Assembly (NCBI RefSeq): GCF_022834715.1
Contig: NZ_BQKC01000001.1
Location: 594,501-658,500, forward strand
Source of the DNA: Granulimonas faecalis
Lineage (GTDB): Bacteria; Actinomycetota; Coriobacteriia; Coriobacteriales; Atopobiaceae
Reading direction: 5' to 3'
DNA length: 64,000 bases
Of the stretch, positions 55,132 through 63,432 are shown piece by piece. Below the pieces are notes generated by a model. The model was not told where the DNA came from and did no database searches. It saw only the letters and a program-made list of their open reading frames with translations. The position numbers were made by a program, and so were the translations under genes. Position 1 is the first letter of the stretch. Each line of letters starts with the position of its first letter.

Positions 55132-55740
55132 ATGCAGATCGACGCCCGCGGCATCACCTGCCCCAAGCCCGTCATCATGACCCTTCAGGCCCTCAAGGAG
55201 CTTCCCGCCGGGGAGGCCCTCGAGGTGCTCGTGGACGACGAGACCGCTCTGGGCAACCTCACCCGCCTCGCTTCCGAGAAGGGGTGCGCCCTCACGGTGA
55301 CCGAGGCCGACGACCACACCGTCATGACACTCGTGCCCGAGGGCGCCGTCGAGGTCGCCTCCGCCGAGGAGGAGACCGCCGCCATCTGCGACCTGCCGGC
55401 CACGGTGCCCTCGGTCTTCGCCTTCGGGTCCTCCTCCATGGGCCAAGGCGACCCCGAGCTCGGCCACATTCTCGTGAAGGGCCTCATCTACGCCCTCTCC
55501 CAGCAGGACCAGGTGCCCTCCTGCTGCCTGTTCTTCAACGACGGCGCCCGGCTCACCTGCGAGGGGAGCGACACCGTGGAGGACATCCGCACCCTCGAGG
55601 AGCGCGGCTGCAGGATCCTCACCTGCGGTACCTGCCTCGACTTCCACCACCTTCGCGAGAAGCTCGCCGTGGGCGGCGTGACCAACCTCTACGAGATCGC
55701 CCAGATCCTGTCCGCCCAGCCGGGCGTGGTTACCGTTTAA
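55132..55740 (+). CDS. yedF: Sulfurtransferase-like selenium metabolism protein YedF
   Basis: A 202-residue two-domain protein. Residues 1-75 are a TusA-like domain with the conserved Cys in DARGITCPKPVIMTLQAL. The remainder is a DsrE/DUF3343-associated domain containing FAFGSSSMGQGDPELGHILVKG, SCCLFFNDGARLTCEGS and GCRILTCGTCLDFHHLREKLAVGGVTNLYE, with several Cys. YedF tracks with selD and is thought to carry selenium as a persulfide-like species to the hydroxylase. The ATG at 55132 follows TTAGGAGAGCGAC. It is followed by a structured leader for the yqeB operon. Confidence 0.92.
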   Translation: MQIDARGITCPKPVIMTLQALKELPAGEALEVLVDDETALGNLTRLASEKGCALTVTEADDHTVMTLVPEGAVEVASAEEETAAICDLPATVPSVFAFGSSSMGQGDPELGHILVKGLIYALSQQDQVPSCCLFFNDGARLTCEGSDTVEDIRTLEERGCRILTCGTCLDFHHLREKLAVGGVTNLYEIAQILSAQPGVVTV

Positions 55741-55782
55741 GGCACTCCCGTCAAGGTCCTTTCGTTTACCGGAAGATTCGCG

Positions 55783-55845
55783 GTGCCCTGTTTTCCAGCG
55801 GCCTGAAGTGGCAAAGGCCCTAGGGGACAGGGCACAGGCCCTGTC
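55783..55845 (+). promoter_or_regulatory. Candidate riboswitch/attenuator leader of the yqeB-xdhC-mod-moa operon
   Basis: Stem one: GTGCCCTGT (55783-55791) with ACAGGGCAC (55827-55835), extendable inward by G-U pairs. It encloses GGCCT (55800-55804)/AGGCC (55815-55819) with loop GAAGTGGCAA. Competing stem: GACAGGG (55826-55832) with CCCTGTC (55839-55845), followed by ATCGTTATCT. Bases 55827-55832 belong to both, so only one fold can form. This is the layout of a metabolite-sensing attenuator. No known class matched by eye. Confidence 0.5.
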
Positions 55846-55886
55846 ATCGTTATCTGCTCTTGAGAACAACGGGGAAGGGAAGTCCC

Positions 55887-56696
55887 ATGCTCGTCTGTGT
55901 GCGTGGTGCCGGCGACCTCGCCTCCGGCATCGCCGTGCGCCTTCACCGGGCCGGCTGGCAGGTGGCCATGCTCGATATCGCGGAGCCCACGTCGGTGAGG
56001 CGCACGGTGTGCTTCTCCGAGGCGGTGCGGCTGGGCGAGACCCTCGTGGAGGACGTGCGCGGCGTGGCCGTGGCAGGCCCCGACGAGGTGGCGGCCGCGG
56101 TGGCCGCCGGCAACGTGGCCGTGATGGTGGATCCCGACGGCCGCTCCATCCCCGCGCTCGCCCCCGACGCCGTCGTGGACGCCATCCTCGCCAAGCGCAA
56201 CCTCGGCACCGACCTCTCCATGGCCCCCATCGTCGTGGGCGTGGGCCCCGGATTCACGGCCCCCGACGACGTCGATGCTGCGGTGGAGACCCAGCGCGGC
56301 CACGACCTCGGCCGCGTCTACTATCGCGGCACCCCGGCCCCCAACACCGGCATCCCCGGGAACATCGGCGGCTACACCGTGGAGCGGGTGCTCCGCGCCC
56401 CGGCCGACGGCGTCTTCAGCGGCGTGGCGTCCATCGGCGACGTGGTGGCCGCCGGCGACGTGGTGGCCACGGTGGATGGCGTGCCCATGGAGGCCACCAT
56501 CGACGGCGTGCTCCGCGGCCTGCTCCAGGACGGCCTGACCGTCTTCCGCGGCATGAAGGCCGGCGACATCGACCCGCGCTGCGAGGTGTCCAACTGCTTC
56601 TCGGTCTCCGACAAGGCCCGGTCCGTCGCCGGCGGCGTCCTGGAGGCCCTGGACCACTTCCGCGCCCGCCCCCGCCGACCCAAGGGAGGGGAGTGA
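55887..56696 (+). CDS. yqeB: Selenium-dependent molybdenum hydroxylase system protein YqeB (EF2563 family)
   Basis: A 269-residue protein of the EF2563/YqeB family. It starts MLVCVRGAGDLASGIAVRLHRAGWQVAMLDI, a Rossmann-like nucleotide loop. Conserved AILAKRNLGT, PIVVGVGPGFTAPDDVDAAVETQRGHDLGRVYYRGTPAPNTGIPG and a C-terminal biotinyl-like region (LRAPADGVFSGVASIGDVVAAGDVVATVDG) follow. Family members are needed only with selenium-dependent hydroxylases, and their chemistry is unproven. ATG 55887 has GGGGAAGGGA upstream. It heads a long operon with XdhC, ModABC and molybdopterin genes. Confidence 0.92.
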   Translation: MLVCVRGAGDLASGIAVRLHRAGWQVAMLDIAEPTSVRRTVCFSEAVRLGETLVEDVRGVAVAGPDEVAAAVAAGNVAVMVDPDGRSIPALAPDAVVDAILAKRNLGTDLSMAPIVVGVGPGFTAPDDVDAAVETQRGHDLGRVYYRGTPAPNTGIPGNIGGYTVERVLRAPADGVFSGVASIGDVVAAGDVVATVDGVPMEATIDGVLRGLLQDGLTVFRGMKAGDIDPRCEVSNCFSVSDKARSVAGGVLEALDHFRARPRRPKGGE

Positions 56697-56698
56697 CC

Positions 56699-57706
56699 GT
56701 GGCTGACCTCACCGACACCCTGCGCGACCCCCGCTTCGTGGGGGCCGTCGCCCGCTCCTTCGTCCAGGGCCGCCCCACGGTGGTGGCCGTGGTGCTGTCG
56801 TGCCGCGGCTCCATGCCCCGGGAGGCGTCTGCGGCCATGGCCTACGTGGGCGACGGCTTCATCGGCACCGTGGGCGGCGGCAAGGTAGAGGCCATGGTGC
56901 AGGAGCGCTGCCTCGCGGCGGCCGACGGCACCGGCCCCGCCGACGACCTCACCTGGTACACCCACGCTATGACCGCCATGGCCTGCGGCGGCGACGCCCT
57001 CGTGGGCATCCACCGGCTGGTGCCGGCCGACGCCGTGTTCCTCGACCGCCTGCTCGACGCCCTCGACGCGGGCGCGGGCCACTGGCTCGAGGCCGCGTGG
57101 CCCGAGGAGGGCCCGGCCGCGCTCGCGGTGCGCGACGGGGCGCCGGACGTCCCGGGCCCGGTGTCCCCGGGGGCCAACGACACCCTCTGGTACCCTGAGG
57201 CCCGCACCTACGTGGAGCGCCCCGTTGCTGACCCCGTGGTCTACGTCTTCGGCGCCGGCCACGTCTCTGCCGCCCTCGTGCCCGCGCTCTCGGCCGTGGG
57301 CTTCACCTGCGAGGTGGCCGACGACCGCCCGGCCCTCGCCGTCCCCGACCGGTTTCCCGAGGCCCGCGCCGTGCGCTGCGGCGACTTCGTGGAGGTGGCC
57401 CGGGGCCTCCCCATCGGCCCGCGCGACTACGTGGTGGTCATGACCCACGGCCATGTGGCCGACCTCGACGTGCTCAAGGCCGCCATGGGCCGCCACCCCA
57501 CCTACGTGGGGTGCATCGGCAGCCGCTCCAAGCGCCGCCTGTTCGACGAGGAGCTCCTCTCCGCCGGCATCCCGGCGCCCGAGGTGGCCGCCCTGCACCT
57601 GCCCATCGGCGACGACATCGGCGCGGTCACTCCCGCCGAGATCGCCGTGTCGGTGTGCGCCGAGATGGTGCGCCACCGCGCCGGCGGCCCCCACCACCGC
57701 CCGTAG
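56699..57706 (+). CDS. XdhC/CoxF family molybdenum cofactor insertion chaperone
   Basis: A 335-residue chaperone that binds, sulfurates or selenates and inserts molybdopterin into xanthine dehydrogenase. The N-terminal XdhC/CoxI domain shows VVLSCRGSMPREASAAMAYVGDGFIGTVGGGKVEA. The C-terminal Rossmann domain shows VVYVFGAGHVSAALVPALSAVGF, MTHGHVADLDVLKAAM and YVGCIGSRSKRRLFDEEL. GTG 56699 has GGGAGGGG seven bases upstream, nearly touching the yqeB stop. Pairing with YqeB suggests that it handles the selenated form of the cofactor. Distinct from the 2Fe-2S subunit also called XdhC. Confidence 0.9.
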   Translation: MADLTDTLRDPRFVGAVARSFVQGRPTVVAVVLSCRGSMPREASAAMAYVGDGFIGTVGGGKVEAMVQERCLAAADGTGPADDLTWYTHAMTAMACGGDALVGIHRLVPADAVFLDRLLDALDAGAGHWLEAAWPEEGPAALAVRDGAPDVPGPVSPGANDTLWYPEARTYVERPVADPVVYVFGAGHVSAALVPALSAVGFTCEVADDRPALAVPDRFPEARAVRCGDFVEVARGLPIGPRDYVVVMTHGHVADLDVLKAAMGRHPTYVGCIGSRSKRRLFDEELLSAGIPAPEVAALHLPIGDDIGAVTPAEIAVSVCAEMVRHRAGGPHHRP

Positions 57707-57761
57707 CCAGGTTCCCAACCTGTGCCGCAGGGGCCGTGGTTCCCATAGAAAGGACCCATCC

Positions 57762-58628
57762 ATGAAGCCAGTCACCCGTCGCGCCTTCTGCGCCTCCGCC
57801 GCCGTCGCAGCCGGCACCATCGCCGGCTGCGGGCGGTCCCAGGACGAGGCCGACGACGCCGCGTCCGACGCCGGTCAGGGCACGGCCGACGACGCTGAGA
57901 AGGAACTCGTGGTCTTCGCCGCCGCCTCCCTCACCGAGTCGCTCGCCAGGATCGGCGAGCTCTTCGCCGAGGAGAACCCCTCGCAGCCCAGCTTCAACTT
58001 CGACTCCTCGGGCACCCTCAAGACCCAGATCCAGGAGGGCGCCTCCTGCGACGTGTTCATCTCGGCCGCCCAGAAGCAGATGAACCAGCTCGAGGCCGGC
58101 AACGAGGCCAACACCGAGAACCTCGACCTCGTGGAGCCCGGCACCCGCCTCGACCTCCTCGAGAACAAGGTCGTGCTCGTGGTGTCCGACGGCAACCCCG
58201 CCGCCATCGACTCCTTCGAGGCCATGGCCCGGAAGCTCGCCTCCGGCGACGTCGTGCTCGCCATGGGCAACGAGGACGTTCCCGTGGGCCAGTACACCCA
58301 GAAGATCCTCGCCTACCTCGAGCTCGACGAGAGGCGGCTCGCCGACGCCGGCCGCATCACCTACGGCTCCAACGTCAAGGAGGTCACCACGCAGGTGAGC
58401 GAGGCCGCCGTGGGCTGCGGCATCGTCTACGCCACCGACGCCTACTCCGCCGGCCTCGACTCCGTGGCCGAGGCCACCGAGGAGATGTGCGGCAAGGTGG
58501 TCTACCCCGCCGCCGCCATCAAGGGCGCCGCGCACCCGGACGACGCCGAGAGGTTCCTCGAGTTCTGCCGCGGCCCCAAGGCCTCCGCGGAGTTCGAGGC
58601 CGTGGGCTTCACCCCGCTCGCGGGGTAG
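57762..58628 (+). CDS. modA: Molybdate ABC transporter substrate-binding lipoprotein
   Basis: A 288-residue binding lipoprotein. N-terminus MKPVTRRAFCASAAVAAGTIAGCG has a twin-Arg-like start and a lipobox Cys, then an acidic linker. The mature protein follows ModA: LVVFAAASLTESLARIGELF (oxyanion-binding Ser), FNFDSSGTLKTQIQEGASCDVFISAAQKQMNQLE, LLENKVVLVVSDGN and GIVYATDAYSAG. It binds molybdate or tungstate outside the membrane. Start ATG 57762, with AGAAAGGACCC upstream. It is followed by modB and modC, so metal uptake is in the same operon as cofactor synthesis. Confidence 0.93.
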   Translation: MKPVTRRAFCASAAVAAGTIAGCGRSQDEADDAASDAGQGTADDAEKELVVFAAASLTESLARIGELFAEENPSQPSFNFDSSGTLKTQIQEGASCDVFISAAQKQMNQLEAGNEANTENLDLVEPGTRLDLLENKVVLVVSDGNPAAIDSFEAMARKLASGDVVLAMGNEDVPVGQYTQKILAYLELDERRLADAGRITYGSNVKEVTTQVSEAAVGCGIVYATDAYSAGLDSVAEATEEMCGKVVYPAAAIKGAAHPDDAERFLEFCRGPKASAEFEAVGFTPLAG

Positions 58629-58640
58629 GGAGGACGCGCC

Positions 58641-59312
58641 ATGGACCTCTTCCCCCTCCTCAACTCGCTGAGGATCGCCGCCATCGCCACGGTGGCGGTC
58701 TTCTTCCTGGGCATCGGGCTCGCGGACCTCGTGGCCCGCGCCCCGCGGTGGCTCAAGGGGGTCCTGGACGTGGTGCTCACCCTGCCGCTCGTCCTGCCGC
58801 CCACGGTGGTGGGCTACCTGCTCCTGCTCGTCCTGGGGCCCAGGCGGCCCCTGGGCGGGTGGCTCCTCTCCACCTTCGACCTCAGGCTGGTCATGACGTG
58901 GTACTCGGCGGTCTTCGCCACCATGGTGGTGAGCTTCCCGCTCATGTACCGCACGGCCCGCGGCGCCTTCGAGGGATTCGACGAGCGGCTGGCCCAGGCC
59001 GGGCGCACGCTGGGCAAGTCCGACGCGTGGGTGTTCTGGCGCGTGAAGCTGCCCGCCTGCGCCCCCGGCATCGTGGCCGGGGCCGTGCTCGCCTTCGCCC
59101 GCGCGCTGGGCGAGTACGGCGCCACCTCCATGGTGGCCGGCTACATCCCCAACCAGACGGCCACCATCTCCACCACGGTCTACCAGCTGTGGCGCACCGG
59201 CGACGACGCCGGTGCCCTCAGCTGGGTGCTCGTCAACCTGGCCATCTCGGCCGTGGTGCTCATGGCCATGAACATGTTCGAGCGGCGCGCCCGCGCCCGG
59301 AAGGCGGCGTGA
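58641..59312 (+). CDS. modB: Molybdate ABC transporter permease
   Basis: A 223-residue permease with five hydrophobic segments. ModB features: LPLVLPPTVVGYLLLLVLGPRRPLG, AVFATMVVSFPLMYRTARGAFEGFDERLAQAGRTLG (EAA-type loop contacting ModC) and GAVLAFARALGEYGATSMVAGYIPNQTATISTTVYQL. The complete gene starts 12 bases after modA and is separated by one base from the modC start. Confidence 0.95.
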   Translation: MDLFPLLNSLRIAAIATVAVFFLGIGLADLVARAPRWLKGVLDVVLTLPLVLPPTVVGYLLLLVLGPRRPLGGWLLSTFDLRLVMTWYSAVFATMVVSFPLMYRTARGAFEGFDERLAQAGRTLGKSDAWVFWRVKLPACAPGIVAGAVLAFARALGEYGATSMVAGYIPNQTATISTTVYQLWRTGDDAGALSWVLVNLAISAVVLMAMNMFERRARARKAA

Positions 59313-59313
59313 C

Positions 59314-60405
59314 ATGGCCCTCGACGTGTCGGTGAGGAAGGACCTCGGGTCGTTCAGGCTCGACGTGGAGTTCTCCCTGGAGGGCGACGGCGTGCTCGCG
59401 CTGCTCGGCCCCTCGGGCTGCGGCAAGTCGCTCACGCTCGGCTGCATCGCCGGCACCGTGCACCCCGACGACGGCCGCATCGTGCTCGACGGCCGCACGC
59501 TCTTCGACTCCGAGGCCGGCGTCGACCTCCCGCCCCAGGATCGCCGCGTGGGCTACCTCTTCCAGAACTACGCGCTCTTCCCCACGATGACGGTGCTCCA
59601 GAACGTCATGTGCGCCGTGCCGGTGCCCGGCCTCAGGGGCGCCGCCGCCCGCCGCCGGCGCCGCGAGGCGGCCGAGGCGCAGCTCGCGGCCATGGAGCTC
59701 TCGGGCCTCGAGGACCGCAGGCCCTCCCAGCTCTCCGGCGGCCAGCAGCAGCGCGTGGCCCTCGCCCGCATGCTTGCGAGCGAGCCTGCCCTCGTGCTGC
59801 TCGACGAGCCGTTCTCGGCCCTGGACGGCCACCTGCGCTGGACCCTCGAGATGGCGTTGGCCGACACCCTCCGGGGCTTTCCCGGCGGCACCGTCTACGT
59901 GAGCCACGACCGCGACGAGGTCTACCGCCTCTGCGACCAGGTGTGCGCCGTCGACCGCGGCGTGTCGGACCCGGCGGTGCCCACCAAGCGCTTCTTCGAG
60001 GAGCCCGGCACCCGGGCGGCGGCCGTCATCTCCGGTTGCAAGAACATCTCGGCCGCCCGCGCCACGGGGTCCCACGAGGTGGCCTGCGACGACTGGGGCG
60101 TCACGCTCGCGTGCGCGGGGGAGGCCGGGCCGGCCACCGACTACGTGGGGCTGCGCGCCCACTACTTCTCCGTGGAGGGGAGCGAGAATCCCATCCCATG
60201 CACCGTGGACCGCGTGATCGACAGCACGTTCTCCACCATCGTGATGCTCTCCACCCGGGGGCCCGGGAAGATTCGCTACGAGCTGGACAAGGACGCCTGG
60301 GCGGCCCTGGGCGACCCGGACCGGCTCACGCTGCACATCGCCCCCGAGCACGTCATGCCGCTCGCGGACCGCCGTGTCCGCTTCCAGGGAGGTGCCCATG
60401 CTTGA
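59314..60405 (+). CDS. modC: Molybdate ABC transporter ATP-binding protein
   Basis: A 363-residue ATPase. Walker A GPSGCGKSLT, Q-loop LFQNYALFPTMTVLQNV, signature LSGGQQQRVALARML, Walker B LVLLDEPFSALD and switch His YVSHDRDEVY. The C-terminal part (from about 240, SGCKNISAARATG) resembles a molybdenum-binding (MOP) domain with FSTIVMLST. The stretch GLRGAAARRRRREAAEA around 105-120 is an Arg-rich insert. It overlaps the moaA start by eight bases. Confidence 0.93.
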   Translation: MALDVSVRKDLGSFRLDVEFSLEGDGVLALLGPSGCGKSLTLGCIAGTVHPDDGRIVLDGRTLFDSEAGVDLPPQDRRVGYLFQNYALFPTMTVLQNVMCAVPVPGLRGAAARRRRREAAEAQLAAMELSGLEDRRPSQLSGGQQQRVALARMLASEPALVLLDEPFSALDGHLRWTLEMALADTLRGFPGGTVYVSHDRDEVYRLCDQVCAVDRGVSDPAVPTKRFFEEPGTRAAAVISGCKNISAARATGSHEVACDDWGVTLACAGEAGPATDYVGLRAHYFSVEGSENPIPCTVDRVIDSTFSTIVMLSTRGPGKIRYELDKDAWAALGDPDRLTLHIAPEHVMPLADRRVRFQGGAHA

Positions 60406-61348
60406 CGAGACCGGTCGCTCCATCACCTACCTGCGTCTCTCGGTGACCGACCGATGCAACTGCCGCTGCCGCTACTGCATGCCGGCCGCCGGTGTGGAGA
60501 AGGTCTGCCATTCCGACGTCATGGGCCTCGAGGAGATGGCCGTCGTGGTCGCCGCCTGCGCGAGGCTCGGCGTCACGAAGGTGCGCATCACCGGCGGCGA
60601 GCCGCTGGCCCGCCTGGGCGTGGAGCGCCTCGTGGCCATGGTGCGCTCGGTGCCGGGCATCGAGGAGGTGGCCATGACCACCAACGCCACGCTGCTCGCG
60701 CCCAAGGCCCGCGCCCTGGCCGATGCCGGCCTCGACCGTGTGAACGTGAGCCTCGACTCCCTGGACCCGGACCGCTACCGCGCCATCACCCGCACGGGGA
60801 GCCTCGACGACGCCCTCGCCGGCCTGGCCGCGGCGCGGGAGGCGGGCCTCGGCCCCGTCAAGGTCAACGCCGTGCTCATGGGCGGCGTCAACGAGGCCGA
60901 CATCCGCCCCCTGGCGGGCCTCGCCAGGGACGGTGCCGTCGCCTCGGTGCGCTTCATCGAGCTCATGCCCATCGGCGAGGCGGCGTCGTGGCCGAGGGCC
61001 TCGTTCGTCCCCGCGGAGCGCGTGCTCGAGGAGCTCCCAGATCTCGCCCCCGTGGGTGCGGACGGCGTGAGCGAGACCTTCTCGGCCCCGGGCTGGCGCG
61101 GCACCGTGGGCCTCATCAGGCCCATGAGCCACCGGTTCTGCTCCGGGTGCAACCGCATCCGGGTCACGGCCGACGGCATGCTCAAGGCCTGCCTGCACTC
61201 CGGGCGCGAGGTGCCGCTCCGGGGCCTGGCCCCCGACGCCCTCGTGCGCGTCATCGCCGACGAGATCCACCGCAAGCCCGAGCGCCACGCCATGGACGCC
61301 GACCACGCCAGCCAGAGCGCCCGGGCCATGAACGCCATTGGAGGTTGA
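60398..61348 (+). CDS. moaA: GTP 3',8-cyclase
   Basis: A 316-residue radical-SAM enzyme that starts molybdopterin synthesis from GTP. The SAM cluster is DRCNCRCRYCMP (CxxxCxxC), with TGGEPLARLG and NVSLDSLDPDRYRAITR following. The C-terminal cluster is CSGCNRIRVTADGMLKACLH, and the essential GG tail is present (AIGG at the end). ATG 60398 lies inside modC and has AGGGAGGTGCCC upstream. The moaC gene follows three bases later. Slightly shorter than the usual 325-330 residues but with all motifs. Confidence 0.95.
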   Translation: MLDETGRSITYLRLSVTDRCNCRCRYCMPAAGVEKVCHSDVMGLEEMAVVVAACARLGVTKVRITGGEPLARLGVERLVAMVRSVPGIEEVAMTTNATLLAPKARALADAGLDRVNVSLDSLDPDRYRAITRTGSLDDALAGLAAAREAGLGPVKVNAVLMGGVNEADIRPLAGLARDGAVASVRFIELMPIGEAASWPRASFVPAERVLEELPDLAPVGADGVSETFSAPGWRGTVGLIRPMSHRFCSGCNRIRVTADGMLKACLHSGREVPLRGLAPDALVRVIADEIHRKPERHAMDADHASQSARAMNAIGG

Positions 61349-61351
61349 ACC

Positions 61352-61831
61352 TTGAACGACCTGACCCACGTGAACCGGCAGGGGCGCGCCCGCATGGTGG
61401 ACGTCTCTGCCAAGGACGCCACCCTGCGCCGCGCCCGCGCCGCGGGCAAGGTGCTCATGGCGCCGTCGACCCTGGAGCTCGTGCGCACCGGCGGTACCAA
61501 GAAAGGCGACGTGCTCGCCGTGGCCCAGGTGGCCGGCATCCAGGCCGCCAAGCACTGCTGGGAGCTCGTGCCCATGTGCCACCAGGTGGCGCTCACGGGA
61601 GTGGACATCTCCTTTTCGCTCGAGGAGGACGGCGTCGCCGTCGAGGTGGTGTGCACCTGCCGGGGCGAGACCGGCGTGGAGATGGAGGCGCTCTGCGCGG
61701 CGTCCGTGGCGGGGCTCACCATCTACGACATGTGCAAGGCGCACCAGCGAGACATGGTCATAGCAGACGTTCGCCTCCTCGAGAAGGACGGCGGGAAGAG
61801 CGGGCACTTCGTGAGGGAGGACGGACGATGA
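61352..61831 (+). CDS. moaC: Cyclic pyranopterin monophosphate synthase
   Basis: A 159-residue protein that converts the MoaA product to cyclic pyranopterin monophosphate. Family blocks: [56 protein letters not shown] (active-site LVPMCHQ), [26 protein letters not shown] and the substrate Lys in [10 protein letters not shown]. It starts at TTG 61352, with TTGGAGG upstream. Its stop overlaps the next start (ATGA). Confidence 0.95.
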   Translation: MNDLTHVNRQGRARMVDVSAKDATLRRARAAGKVLMAPSTLELVRTGGTKKGDVLAVAQVAGIQAAKHCWELVPMCHQVALTGVDISFSLEEDGVAVEVVCTCRGETGVEMEALCAASVAGLTIYDMCKAHQRDMVIADVRLLEKDGGKSGHFVREDGR

Positions 61832-62274
61832 GCGACGTCAGGGGCACCGTGGCGGCCACGAGCATCAGCACCGAGAAGGGCACGCGCAAGCGCCCCCAGG
61901 AGTCCATCGGGCTCGTCGTGGGCTCCGGCGTGGAGGGCGACGCCCACGCGGGCGCCTGGCACCGCCAGGTGAGCCTGCTTCCCGACGAGTCCGTGGACCG
62001 CATGCGCGGCCGCGGGTTCGAGCTGTCCGCCGGCGACTTCGCCGAGAACATCCTCACCCGGGGCATCGCCCTCTACGAGCTGCCCGTGGGCACCCTGCTC
62101 GAGGTGGGCGACGCCGTCCTGGCCGTCACCCAGATCGGCAAGACCTGCCACAACGACTGCGAGATCCGTCGCACCGTGGGCATGTGCGTCATGCCCACCG
62201 ACGGCATCTTCGCCGTCGTGGTGCGCCCCGGCACCGTGCGCCCGGGCGACGCCGTCTCCGTCATCCAGATCTAA
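61828..62274 (+). CDS. MOSC domain protein
   Basis: A 148-residue stand-alone MOSC domain (molybdenum cofactor sulfurase C-terminal type). Landmarks: [38 protein letters not shown] and [33 protein letters not shown], with the paired Cys motif. Such proteins accompany MoaC/MogA in anaerobes and probably carry or sulfurate the cofactor. ATG 61828 overlaps the moaC stop by four bases, so the two are coupled. Confidence 0.9.
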   Translation: MSDVRGTVAATSISTEKGTRKRPQESIGLVVGSGVEGDAHAGAWHRQVSLLPDESVDRMRGRGFELSAGDFAENILTRGIALYELPVGTLLEVGDAVLAVTQIGKTCHNDCEIRRTVGMCVMPTDGIFAVVVRPGTVRPGDAVSVIQI

Positions 62275-62285
62275 GGGGTAGAGCC

Positions 62286-63317
62286 ATGAAGAAGATCCCG
62301 ACCGAGGAGGCCGTCGGCCACGTCCTCGTGCACGATATGACCCAGATCGTCCCCGAGGGGCCGGAGCGCTACAAGGGCCCCCGGTTCCGCAAGGGCCACG
62401 TGGTGGCCGAGGAGGACGTCCCCGTCCTGCTCTCCATGGGCAAGCGGTTCCTCTACGTCTGGGAGATGGAGCCGGGCATGCTCCACGAGAACGACGCCGC
62501 CGAGCGCCTGGCCGCCCTCTGCATGGGCCCCGGCGTCTCCCGCGACGGCGACCCCAGCGAGGGCAAGATCGGCCTCTCCGCCGCCCGCGACGGCGTGCTG
62601 CTCGTGAACTCCGCGCGCCTCATGGCCGTGAACTCCGTGCCCGACGTCATGGTGGCCACCCGCCGCGGCGGCTTCGCCGTGTCGGAGGGCGACGCCGTGG
62701 CCGGCACCCGCGTGATCCCGCTCGCCGTGGCCTCCTCGGTGCTCGACGAGGCCGAGGCGGCCGCCGCGGGCGAGTCCCTCCTCGAGGTGCTCCCCTTCAC
62801 GCTCCGGACAGCCGCCGTCGTGGCCACCGGCTCCGAGGTGGCCTCCGGGCTCATCGAGGACCGCTTCACGCCCGTGGTGGAGGGCAAGCTCGCGGCGTTC
62901 GGCATCGAGACCGTCTCGGTGTCGACGCCCGGCGACGACATGGACGACGTCATGGCCGCCATCCTCGACGCCAAGGCCTCCGGCGTGGACATCGTGGTGT
63001 GCACCGGTGGCATGTCGGTGGACCCCGACGACAACACCCCGGGCGCCATCCGCCGCAGCGGGGCCGAGGTCGTCACCTACGGCGCCCCGGTGCTCCCGGG
63101 CGCCATGATGTGCCTGGCGTACTTCGACGACGGCACCCCCGTGGTGGGACTCCCCGGCTGCGTCATGTACGCCGACTCCACGATCTTCGACCTCGTGCTG
63201 CCGCGCATCGCGGCCCGCGTGCCCCTGACCCGTGAGGACTTCGTGTCCATGGGGGAGGGCGGCCTCTGCCTGCGCTGCAAGCCGTGCACCTATCCCCACT
63301 GTCCCTTCGGCCGCTGA
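62286..63317 (+). CDS. MoeA-like molybdopterin-binding protein
   Basis: A 343-residue molybdopterin-binding protein. It begins MKKIPTEEAVGHVLVHDMTQIVPG-like, as MoeA-related proteins do, with GPRFRKGHVVAEEDVPVLLSMGK. The MoCF-type domain from about 180 contains VVATGSEVASGLIEDRF, ASGVDIVVCTGGMSVDPDDNTPGAIR and VVGLPGCVMYADSTIFDLVLPRI. It ends in a four-Cys motif, CLRCKPCTYPHCPFGR. It is shorter than MoeA (about 400 residues) and lacks one MoeA domain, so it may insert molybdenum or act as a cofactor carrier. Confidence 0.88.
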   Translation: MKKIPTEEAVGHVLVHDMTQIVPEGPERYKGPRFRKGHVVAEEDVPVLLSMGKRFLYVWEMEPGMLHENDAAERLAALCMGPGVSRDGDPSEGKIGLSAARDGVLLVNSARLMAVNSVPDVMVATRRGGFAVSEGDAVAGTRVIPLAVASSVLDEAEAAAAGESLLEVLPFTLRTAAVVATGSEVASGLIEDRFTPVVEGKLAAFGIETVSVSTPGDDMDDVMAAILDAKASGVDIVVCTGGMSVDPDDNTPGAIRRSGAEVVTYGAPVLPGAMMCLAYFDDGTPVVGLPGCVMYADSTIFDLVLPRIAARVPLTREDFVSMGEGGLCLRCKPCTYPHCPFGR

Positions 63318-63325
63318 CCCCCGCC

Positions 63326-63375
63326 TGTCCCGCCACCCGGACACTTCTGTCCCAATGGTCGGGCACTTCTGTCCC
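63326..63375 (-). repeat. Dispersed GGGACAGAAGTG repeat, copy R4
   Basis: On the minus strand: GGGACAGAAGTGCCCGACCA, then TTGGGACAGAAGTGTCCGGG, then TGGCGGGACAGGC. The first 36 bases match R1 exactly. It is the only copy placed between two genes of what otherwise looks like one operon. Confidence 0.85.
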
Positions 63376-63432
63376 ACCTCGCGACCTGCGACCCGCGACA
63401 CCGCCCGCCCCCGACGCCCCGAGAGGAACGCC

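Noticed and set aside
56372-57820. A 482-codon minus-strand frame over xdhC and yqeB
   Set aside because: It is a shadow frame. The plus-strand proteins show complete conserved motifs and ribosome sites.
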